Made by a program: the position numbers and the translations under genes. A DNA stretch of 64,000 bases from Pithys albifrons albifrons (Eukaryota; Chordata; Aves; Passeriformes; Thamnophilidae). Positions 45,201 to 54,600 of the stretch are shown piece by piece. Location of the stretch: assembly GCF_047495875.1 (NCBI RefSeq), contig NC_092470.1:21629185-21693184 (forward strand). Reading direction: 5' to 3'. Numbering within the stretch: position 1 is the stretch's first letter; every line of letters begins with the position of its first letter. The notes beneath the pieces are model-generated. The model was not told where the DNA came from, made no database searches, and saw nothing but the letters and a program-made list of their open reading frames with translations.

Positions 45201-45636
45201 GGTAGCTGTGGTTGCCCGCGTTGTGCTCGTCCACGAGGCGCTTGTTGTCCAGGAAGATGCGCATCCTGCGCGGGAACTCGCCCGGGCTGTACCGGCGGCC
45301 GTGCTGCGGAGGCACCGCGTGTCAGAGCGCCCGGCCCGGCCCGGCCCGGCCCGGCCCAGCCCCGGGGCCTCACCGTGAGCATCCAGGCCTTGAACAGCTG
45401 CTCCTCTGCGGGACACAACGCGGGTCAGCGGCGGCACCGCGCGGCTCCCCCAGCAGCGCCGGCACGGGCCGGGCGCGGCCGAATCGAGCCGCCTTGCCCC
45501 GGGCCGGGCCGGGCCGGGCCGGGCCGGGCCGGGCCCCCTCTGCCCTTCCCGCAGCCCCCGTACCTTCGGCCGAGGGCGCCCAGGCGGCCGCGGGGGCCAC
45601 GAGCACGGCCACGAGCAGCAGCGCCGGCCACGCCAT
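36262..45636 (-). CDS. CTSH: CTSH, cathepsin H (complete)
   Basis: Twelve coding exons: 45636-45564, 45405-45374, 45303-45198, 45113-45043, 44051-43947, 43661-43575, 41477-41422, 40423-40342, 40256-40188, 39781-39675, 37165-37040 and 36337-36262. The total is 990 nt or 329 aa (human 335). Cathepsin H is a lysosomal papain-family (C1A) cysteine protease acting mainly as an aminopeptidase. A hydrophobic signal peptide ([16 protein letters not shown]) is followed by a propeptide with an ERFNIN-type pattern (E, R, F, N, V, N in [19 protein letters not shown]). The mini-chain EPQNCSAT, which blocks the non-primed cleft and makes the enzyme an aminopeptidase, is intact at residues 92-99. The catalytic residues are Cys135 (CGSCW), His275 (VNHAVL) and Asn295 (KNSWG). 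Sequons NHS, NCS, NGT and NIT are present. Exon 2 is only 32 nt. Confidence 0.97.
36397..36548 (+). mobile_element. CR1 LINE 3' fragment in CTSH intron 11
   Basis: A short CR1 tail (ggcaggccctggcacaggtg to acccaaaccatct) lies about 60 bp upstream of the last CTSH exon. It is antisense to the gene. Confidence 0.8.
38566..39386. repeat. 38/39-bp minisatellite in CTSH intron 10
   Basis: About 21 uninterrupted copies contain ccccagctcagacacctgat followed by cagccctgggacaggct. Two alternating variants (CCTGATCAG and CCTCATCAG) and C5/C6 length changes give a higher-order pattern. Long frames across it are repeat artefacts. Confidence 0.97.
41580..42362. repeat. 37-bp minisatellite in CTSH intron 6
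   Basis: About 20 tandem copies contain gtgccaccagccacagcact followed by gctttacccatgcccct, with 36- and 43-bp length variants (an extra GGCTGT). It is in the same intron as the 27-bp array but unrelated to it in sequence. Confidence 0.97.
42850..43440. repeat. 27-bp minisatellite in CTSH intron 6
   Basis: About 21 tandem copies contain ctgcaaggggtctgtgggct followed by ggggagg. It begins about 135 nt after the exon 6 donor in transcript direction. On the CTSH strand each unit ends in ccccttgcag, which looks like a 3' splice site. Confidence 0.97.
44385..44925 (-). mobile_element. Possible retroelement/LTR-like block in CTSH intron 4
   Basis: This AT-rich block contrasts sharply with its GC-rich surroundings. 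On the minus strand it has AATAAA (44439-44434) in a CCCAATAAAGAAG context, as in an LTR R region. It also has an open frame of about 75 codons without an ATG, running through a Glu-rich stretch ([18 protein letters not shown]) and a CQGCGK motif. No clear terminal TG/CA ends or target duplication were identified. It could instead be another old repeat. Confidence 0.35.
45331..45358. repeat. CCGGC pentamer array in CTSH intron 2
   Basis: Five perfect copies of CCGGC plus CCCA lie in the 70-nt intron 2. The plus-strand sequence is the exact reverse complement of the array at 45501-45527. Confidence 0.95.
45501..45533. repeat. GGGCC pentamer array in CTSH intron 1
   Basis: Six perfect GGGCC copies plus GGG lie in the 158-nt intron 1. 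The plus strand fits a G-quadruplex pattern of GGG runs spaced by CC. Confidence 0.95.
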
Positions 45637-45840
45637 GACCGGGAGGAGCCGAGCCGAGCCCGGACGGGACGGGAAGGGACGGAACCGAGCGGAGCCAAAC
45701 CGGGTCGAGCCGCGCGGTGCGAACGGGGACGAGTCACTGACAGAGGGGCGGGGCGGGGGGCGTGGTCACTGGGCAGGGGGCGGGGCAGGGGGCGGGGCGA
45801 TCGCGGGGCGGGGCAGGGGGCGGGGCCCGCTCGACGACGG
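45637..45840 (-). promoter_or_regulatory. CTSH: CTSH promoter with GC-box cluster
   Basis: The stretch upstream of the CTSH ATG is CpG-rich. It carries a dense run of GGGGCGGGG-type Sp1/KLF boxes at about 45745-45825 and no TATA box. It also forms the whole gap to the 3' end of RASGRF1. Confidence 0.55.
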
Positions 45841-45902
45841 GTCCGGCGTTTTCCCGTCCGTAAAACCATCACAAACCCCGGTTCACCCTGAGATAGAATA
45901 GA

Positions 45903-45908
45903 TTTATT
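45903..45908 (-). terminator. RASGRF1: RASGRF1 poly(A) signal
   Basis: AATAAA on the minus strand lies about 1.29 kb after the RASGRF1 stop codon and about 270 bp upstream of the CTSH start codon. Confidence 0.65.
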
Positions 45909-46495
45909 AGCAAGAGGTAATCAGGAAACATATATTTTTACAAAAAAAAAAGGAATTTTTTTCCCAAACAAGCTGTAAGTTGAAATAGTTTTAGGGCTTG
46001 AAAGAGAATTCCCATACCACGAGGTATTGCTTACAGCAAGTGTTGTGTGAGTGGAGCATGCCTGCCACTGCCGGGGAACCGTGTCAGGGACTGTACAATG
46101 TAAAAAACCCAGGTACTATTCACAGAATAAGCACTACATTACTATATCCTGCTAGCGGGTGGTTAGCCAGGATTACAGTAGATGTAATAAAAACACTCGT
46201 CATCTCTAACTCTACGTCATGGTACTCAGAGTGGGCACAAGGGGACGGATCTACAGCATATCAACAGGAGCTGATGCAGCACGGAGAGGCAAAGGGATGC
46301 TTCCGTCTTCCCGACTCCAGAGGCACTGGGGCAGCGACCAGGGCCCCCCATGCCCGGGGGTGGCACACACAGAGAGGGCAGCTCACACTGACCGACAGCC
46401 TTTAATGTGGTCCCTTCTCCCGCCTTACAGAGTTTGCCATGGGATGCCCCAGCTGGCACCATCCAAGCGAGAGCTACTCCATGCTGCCCCAGACC

Positions 46496-46950
46496 CCTGG
46501 GGACACAGGGCTTTCCTGCTCCGTGGGGATACAGGGACTCACCTGCCACCCAGGGACATCAGGCTCACCTGCCCCACGGGGACACAGGGACTCACCTGCC
46601 CCGCGGGGACACAGGGACTCACCTGCCCCGCGGGGACACAGGGACTCACCTGCCCCGCGGGGACACAGGGGCTCTCCTGCCCCGCGGGGACACAGGGGCT
46701 CACCTGCCCCACGGGGACACAGGGGCTCTCCTGCCCCACGGGGACACAGGGCTCACCTGCCCCGTGGGGACACAGGGACTCTCCTGCCCCGTGGGGACAC
46801 AGGACTCACCTGCCCCACGGGGACACACAGGGCTCACCTGCCCCGCGGGGACACAGGGACTCACCTGCCCCACGGGGACACAGGGACTCACCTGCCCCAC
46901 GGGGACACACAGGGCTCACCTGCCCCACGGGGACACACAGGGCTCACCTG
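46496..46950. repeat. 27-bp minisatellite in the RASGRF1 3'UTR
   Basis: About 16 tandem copies contain cgcggggacacagggactca followed by cctgccc, with small length changes. On the RASGRF1 strand most units contain CAGGTGAGT or CAGGTGAGC, a consensus 5' splice site. Confidence 0.95.
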
Positions 46951-47192
46951 CCCAACCACCAGCCCCCTCAGGAGGAACAAATGACAAAAATGACATCATT
47001 CAAAAGAGCCCTGGACTCCAGCCAAGTGTCGATGCGTGAAACCGTAACCAGTGAGGGAAATGCTACGCGAGGTGGAGCGCGGGCTGGGACAGGGGCGGAT
47101 TGCTCGGAGAAGCACAGATGTGGGAGTCACTGTCCAACGAACATGGGTATGTACAGGATGGCACAGCGAGTGGGCACGAGCGGCCACCACGC

Positions 47193-50100
47193 TCAGGAAG
47201 GCAGTTTGGGCTCTATTCGCAGAGAAGCTTCATAAAGGGTTTCCTCATCCATCACAAACGACTGGTCCAGCAGGTACTGTGTCACCTGGGAAAGGAGGGG
47301 CTGTTACTGGGCTGGGAGAGCACAAACCCTGGTAACTGAGGCAGCCAGACCCTGGTAACTGAGGCAGCCAGACCCTGGTAAGTGGGGCAGACAACCCCCG
47401 GTCAGTGGGACAGACAACCCCCGGTCAGTGGGGCACCCACATCCTGGTAACTGACACCCCATGCAAGTGGGGAGCAATGTTCCTCCTGCAGGAATGCTGC
47501 TGACAGGGCAGGACTTCTGCTCCATCTGCTCCCAATTCCTGGAAGGTTTTTCCCAAATTAGCAGCTGATAGCAAGGAGAGGCATAGCTGAAACTGAGGCA
47601 AGGTGCCCTATGTGGGTTCGGAGCTGGCTGGCATAAGGAGCAGCAAGCAGCAGAGCCTTTGCCCAGGAAGCTCCCCAGCCCAGGCAGGGGCCATGATCCA
47701 GAGGGACTCGAGCTGCTCCTGCCACCACACACGGACACCAGTGTCACCAGAGGGCAGCTTGGCCCAGCCTGACCACCAGCATCACAGAGCTGGGGCACAG
47801 GGCAGGACCTGACAGGGTGGCCAGTGGGAGGGTTTCAGGATGATTTGCTGGGTTTGGAGAGCAGCAGTGCTGGAGAGAGTGGGAAGCCCTGGCACACAGC
47901 TCTCTCTGGGCCAGCTCTACAGTGCTGTGGCACAGGAAGGGCGAGGGCGGCTGAGACTTTTCAGCTCACCACATATTGGGGGCCACCCTGAGGCGGGGGC
48001 CACCTGGCCCTCGCTGTGGGGATGATGGGACACGCTCTGCTCCGTAGGGAGGGGGTACTGCCCCTAAACAGCTGTTTCTCTGCATGTCCAGGGTGCAGAC
48101 CCAGAGCATTCCAGCCCTTGGCCACATTGCCTGCCCGGCCCCACAGCTGTCTGTCAGCCTGGAGGGAAGCAGGGGAGCCGGATGGAGCCCCCAAAGCAAT
48201 TCAGGGAGCACAGGGGAGCCTGATGGAGCCCCAGGAGCAATCCAGGGAGCACAGAGGAGCCTGATGGGGCTCCAAGAATCACCCTCCGTTCCCTGCCCTG
48301 CTGCTGCCAGCCTCCAGCCAGGCACAGCCATTATTCCAGCATGGAACTGCCAGGAACTGCACTGTGATGGGACAGGGAGGCAAGGAGTAGAGGGAGCACA
48401 TGGCTCCACAGGCAAGGCCATACCTTAGGCTGGTGCTCAATCTTGTAGGAGGTTTGCTGGAACTGCCGGATCTCTCTTATGATGTGTGAGATCTGTCCAG
48501 GGATAAAACACAAGTGTTCAGGGCTCAGCCATCGCCTTTGGCACTGTCTCAGTGCCTGGGAGGGCCAGTGCACACACCACAGCACAATGCAAAGGGCCTT
48601 CTTGTCTCTTCTAGACACCACGAACAACCCCAGGTGTGTGCAGGGGACACATGTGGCTGCCTGATGCTGTGCAGGTGACAGCTGAGGGGACACAGACCTG
48701 GACACAGCCACATTACCTCTGGCTGGCCCCTCACACCCACCCTGGCAGTGCTGGGACTCACCATCCTCATTTTGGAGAAGTTCACCAGGCCATCCTCGGT
48801 GTAGTTTGGGGTCCCCTCCTCAATGAATGCCAGGTCAGTCAGGTACATGCCCAGGTAGGGGACACACGGAGGGTCACAACTTCAGGAGCAAACCAGAAAG
48901 AAATGAGGAAGAAAAGTGCCTTGCCTAGGGGCTTTGGAGGGGGAGGAGGGGGACTTCAGAGTCAGCAGAGTCTCTCTAATACAGGAGGGCTCTCTCCAGG
49001 AAGGTTGCTGGTCTCCTGGGCCTCATCCCTGCTGGCTGAGCAGGACAAGCAGGACCTGCAGCCGTGCCCCTCACAAAGCCGTGGGTTGCAGAAGATGAGC
49101 TGGGAGCAGCTTCAGCAGTGGGTTGGGAAGATTTTTGGAAGCTTCCCTGGTCAACCTGTTCTAGTGGAAGGTGTCCCTACCCACTGCAGGGGGCTGCAGT
49201 GAGATGAGTTTTAAGGTTCCTCCCAACTCAAACCATTCCATGATTCTGTGACAGTGATGGGGAAAAATGTTCCCTGGTATCTAGCAGTGATTTGCCCCTC
49301 TGAAGTCCCTTTTACTCTGTTTTTTTCACACTGCTGCTCAAAGGAGCACCTCACTCCTGGGGTCACTTTACCAGCCACTGTGCTGGCTCAACAGGACATG
49401 CTTTAGTGCAGGCTCTGCAATGATCCTGTGGGCAGAACCCCAGCCAGAGGGTGGGTCAGGTGAGATCCAGGTCCCCCCACACCTGGGGTCCTAGGCTGGC
49501 TGGCAGCAGCCACAGGAGGAGAATCACTATTCACTTACTTTTTCAGTGCCTCCCTCAGGTTCTTGAACCTGCCCTCTGATGACACGAGCTTCTGGAGCTT
49601 ATCGATCAGAGCCTTCGTCTGCAAGAAACCCAAAGTGCTGCTCGGAGAGGCCCTGGAATATCCCTGCAGATGGGGGGGCAAAGCCTGCCCAGCCACAGGG
49701 TCACTCCCATCCTGCCCTGGCCAGGGCACATCACTCCATCCTGCTGCTCCTATACCCTCACAGGTGCAACTGTGCCCTGGTCGTCACACCTGGCCCGGAG
49801 TGATGTCCAGAGGAGCAGAGTGAGCACCTGAAAGCAAAGCTCCTCCAGCATATAATAAAGTCAGGCTGTGCACTCCTTCCTCCCCCTGCTCCCACCTCTG
49901 CCAGTGTCTGTTCATTCATAGGCTTATTATTTTATAGGAAAAGTGACTGTTCCTGGCTGAGAGGAGCTGACAGTGGTGCTGATTTGGCAGCCCTGGGCTC
50001 CCTCCTGCTCTGCACTGGAAAGGTATCAGCTACTCGTGTACCAGCCACCTCAAACAGGAATTCATCCTGTTCATCCATAACTGCTCTGAAGAGCCCAGAA

Positions 50101-51698
50101 AACTTGATAAAGAATGTCTGTGTCTGTCTGTGTCTGTCTGTGTCTGTCTGTACAGGCACAGGCGCTCTCTGGGAAATGTTGAACTGCACATCTGACCTGT
50201 GGGGTGGGGCTGATTTCATCTCACAGGTAACAAGCAACGGGACAAGAGGAAAGAAGTTGTGCCAGGGGAAGTTCAGGTTGGAAACTGGGAACATTTCTTC
50301 ACAGAAAGAGTTGTCCAGTCCTGGTGCAGGTTGCCCAGGGCAGTGGTGGAGTCCCCATCCCTGAGGGGATTTAACAGACACGTGGATGTGGCACTTGAGG
50401 GCATTGGTTAATGGTGGCCTTGGCAGTGCTGGGGGCATGGTTGGACTTGATGACCTCAGAGGACTTTTCCAACCCGAACAGTTCTGTGACTCCCAACAGC
50501 AAGGCAGAGTCTGAGTTGACTGCACACCACCTCCCTCCTGGGGAAGATCTAAAAAACCTTCCTCCATTTTCTAACTCTTTTTCCATGCCCATGACTTGTG
50601 CTGCCCCCACCCCATCCCAGCCACCCCCCCAAGCCCCCGCCTGCCTGGGAGGGGTCACCCCACGCTCACCTGCTTGGAGACCTTGAGCCAGGTCTTCTTG
50701 AGGCGGAAGATGGCACTGCGGTTGAGGGAGGAGGTGATCTCCAGCACGGCGTTGTAGTTGTGCAGGCAGCGGCAGATGTCGGCCACCGCCACCCACTTCT
50801 CGATGGCGCTCACCCGCGCGTTGATCTCCTCGTTCCGGATGATCTCCGACGCAATCAGGTTACTGACCTTGGGGACACACACACGGGGCCCAGCCCAAGC
50901 ATCAGGATCATTCTGGACACAGCTCTGTGCCCTCCAGCCTCACAGAAGCTTTTAAAAGATTTCCCTGCACTGCAGCAGTTCCAGAAGGAGCAACTGCACC
51001 AAGAGATGCGCCACTTGCAATGGGTCTCTGAGAGAGGCAACATCTGTGGGGACAGGCAAACCTCGCACACCCCAGACCCCGGGGTGGGTGGGCTGTGCTG
51101 CCTCCCCTCTGTCCAACCCTCCATCCCCCTGCAGCTGCACTTACATCATTGAAGTGTTTTGTGTTCTTCATGATGTACGGAGTCCTCTCATTCTTCTCCA
51201 GCTTCATCCAGCCTTGCCCAAAGAACTCTCTGCAAATGACAGTGCTCAGATCAACTTCTATTTTCCATTTTTATGGGATGCCCAAGCCCTGCAAGCTCCA
51301 CTGCACCCACACAGGATGAAGAACCTAGGACCTTTGCTTCCCACAATGCTGGAAAGGGACCACATGGATATGGCTGAATGTTTGATGGACATGGGAGGGT
51401 CTCCCCAAGCCGATGCCCCTGGGGACACCAGCAGAGAAGCCACAGAATCAGGACTCAAATCTGCATTTGAGCCAAGTCTGGGATTCTGGCAAAGCCTGGG
51501 AAGGCTTTGCACCCTCTGGGGTCAACCCAGCCAGGCTGGCCATGGGGCCCTGGGTGACCAGAGCAGCCCTTCCTGACCCATGGGGATCACTCACTCATAG
51601 GGGATCTTCTTGAACACCAGGTGATCCAGCAGTGTCAGCTGTTCCGCAATCTCAAGGGCTGAGTGGTTTTCAAACGGCTCTGCCTTGACCCCCTCGGC
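47193..51698 (-). CDS. RASGRF1: RASGRF1 CDC25 (RasGEF) catalytic domain exons
   Basis: Seven exons encode the catalytic domain. The start is [20 protein letters not shown], followed by FKKIPYEEFFGQGW. Then come [40 protein letters not shown] and [16 protein letters not shown]. The helical hairpin and core follow, with [38 protein letters not shown] and [20 protein letters not shown]. The last exon ends in LRIEPKLPS and TGA (47195-47193). All residues I associate with Ras binding are present. Confidence 0.95.
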
Positions 51699-54600
51699 CT
51701 GTGGGACAGAGGAACCATGGGGCTCACTGGGCAAAGGCATGGTGACAACTCCCACATGTCATGCACACAAACCCAAAGCCAAGGTTGGGCTGAGGCTGTG
51801 CTGGTCCAGAGCCACCCCTGACAGTGCTGAACTGTGCCAGCTCCTCCCAGCCCTGCAAACCCCATGGATTTAATCACATTATCCCCCGTGCCCAGGAAGA
51901 GACACCAAACTAACTGATCCTCTCCAGTACAGCAACAAGGTGTCAGCCAAGGAGTGGATCCCAGCACACTACTCTGGAAATAGCTGCCTTTTGGCTCTAC
52001 ATTCTTTTAATTAATGAAGCTCCCAGTGATCCCAGCTGGAGTGGCACTCTCCCTGCCTGCCTGGTGCCCACCTGGCCCTGCCCAGTAGGGGCAAGATGGT
52101 TCTTTCAAGGGATTTCCAGAAAAGCATGGGAACAGGGATATCCCCTGTCCCTGCTGCCTGGCTCTGGGCAAGTGGTGCTTGCAGGCACAGGGGGACTTGT
52201 GGTACCCCCCACATTGGAGCCACCCAAGGTGGCATCAAGAGCCTGAGTCTCAGACCTGCATGGAGTCACTGACTGGTGACTGCCCTCCATTAGTGACAAA
52301 GATATCACTTTAGAGCTGGTCCTGGGTGCACAGCTCAGTCTAGCACCCAACAAACCCCATAACCACCTCCACAAAGAGCACTGGAACAAGGCCAGCACCA
52401 CTTCCCACAACACTTCCATCCCCTCCAGCTTCTGAGAAAGGCTCAGCCACTGAAGAGCAGGAATAAACAAACCCTACCAACCTCCTGGCCAAATAAAGCC
52501 CAAACAGCCCTGACAACACTGAAGAAGCCCTCAAGATCAACACACTCCCCATTGCACAATCACTGCCAGCAGTGGGAAGGGGTTGCGAAAGCTCCGGGGA
52601 GCAAACCCCAGCTGGGCCCCTCTGTGGCTCAGGGGCCCCTGGTGGGGCTGCAGGGGGGTCCTGAGGGGGTGCAGGCAGTGGGCACAGCCCCACAGAGCCC
52701 AGGGTGGGCAGGTTGCACTGGTGGCACTTGGTGCAGTCCAGGGGCACTCTGGGCACCCTGCTGGGCACCAGCCAAGGGTCAGCATAATGCACACCCACAC
52801 CCCAGGCTCATGACCCCAGGTCCCCCGACCCCAGACTCCAGGGTGCCCCTGTGTTCCCTCTGTGCCTTCGACCACAGGTCGCTGCTGCTCAGCCTGAGGG
52901 GCAGAGCAAAACCCTCTGAGTTTGTCTGTCTCCTCTTCAAAGGAAGTTTACAACCCCCACAGTTACAGGTAACAGCTCAGGCAAATGCCAGGAGGGACCA
53001 AAACCCCACAGGAGCCACCAGCAGAGCTGGAGGTCAGAATCTTGGGCATTTCAGCTGCACCAGATGGCTTTCAGGTGGCTCTTGGGTTTTTCTGGGAACA
53101 GACCTTGTTTTCTTTGCAACACAAGTGCTCTGCAGCCACTGAGAAGGTTTTAAATCTACGGCATGTTCCCCGGGCTCTGCTCCTAGGGGAGCAGTGCTGA
53201 TGCCAGCAGAGCCAGCACCTGTCACTTGGGTCTGGAGCAGGTTTGGGGACACAGAGGACACAGTGGGAACCCCGGGGCTTTCCTGTGTCCCCTGGGCAGG
53301 CACTGGTGGCAGCAGGCAGGTGTCTCAGTGCTCTTTCATCTCAGTCATCCTGCTGACTACAAGAGGACTAACAAGGCAGTGGGCTGGTTTGTGCTGCCTC
53401 TGCTTGTAACAGATCTAGCTGTGCTCACAGCTGGCCCCTCCCCAGAAAATCTTTCCCTACTTTGCAGCTGCACCCCCAGACACTGGGCTTGGAGACACCC
53501 TCTCTCCCTGTCTGTCCTGGAGCGCCAGGATCTTTATCTGTCCCCCTTCCACCACCCCGAGCTACTGAGCACAGGGAGGGAGGGAGGGAAGGGGTATTTA
53601 CCATCTGCACAACCTCCTCCAGGGTTATCTGGTTGTCTCCTGGATCTTCCTGCGTCAAGGTCCTATGGCAGGAAAAGACAGTGTTGCTGTGGCTGGGAGA
53701 GCAGCAGATCCCACAGCTCCAATGATGCAGCACAGCTCTGGGGGTTTGCATGGCTGAAACCCTCGACATGTGTTTCATAAGAACCTTCTGCGTCCCATTT
53801 CCCATTTTAAAGAGGGAAACACTCCTTAACTGAGGCCACATGGCCCCACATGTCAAAAAGTCACAGAACATTCTGAGCTGGAAGGGACCCACAAGGACCA
53901 ATCACATGTGTGCCAGCCCTGCAGCAAGACACGGTGTCCTGGCTCTAGTACTGGGTGGTCAGAGCTGTCCTGCTCAGGGCAGGAGCCCACCCCCCTGGCC
54001 AAGGGAGCCACAGTGCCACCCCAGTAACCAGCAGAGGGAAGGGTCACGTGCTCACTGGGTTCAATCAACATCACACCTCACCCATGCATGATGGGCAGTC
54101 ACACCTTGCCCATGGCCACCCCTGAGGTCCTGAGGGCTACATGCAGCCAGCACCATCCTCCTCCTCCTCCTCCTCCTCCTCCTCCTCCTCCTCTTTCCTG
54201 GCATCTCCCAAGCCCCTGACACAGCCTCTCCTGTAGCTCTCATGCCTGCTGTGCTCCCAGGCGAGCGCAGAACAGCAAGAATCTGTCATAGTGTCCAGGA
54301 AAAGCCACCTCCCAGACACAGCCCTTCACCTTATGATGTTGGCAGCTGCTTTCCTCTCCTGGGTCAGGAGCTCAGGGTCGTGGATGACCTCCTCCAGGAA
54401 GGCAATCACCCGGCACTTCAGCTCCTCATTGGTCTCAAAGTCCTGCCAAGGCCGGCACAGCCATGGTGTTAATGGCCTGGGAGTGACACCCAGACCCAGC
54501 CGGGGGTAGGGGCTGCCTCTTCCTGGCAGCATCCCAGCAACTGGGAACTGGCCAGGAAGGCACTGGGCTCACTCTGTACCATTGCATCAGCATCACCCAG

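Larger units (their letters stand above)
45890..47192 (-). other. RASGRF1: RASGRF1 3' untranslated region
   Basis: The 1.3 kb from the RASGRF1 stop to its poly(A) signal has no other coding exon. Its proximal-to-middle part is occupied by the 27-bp array described separately; the distal 600 bp is unique-looking and more AT-rich. Confidence 0.65.

Noticed and set aside
46219..47235. A 338-codon plus-strand frame through the RASGRF1 3'UTR
   Set aside because: It consists mostly of the translated 27-bp array and overlaps the RASGRF1 last exon on the opposite strand.
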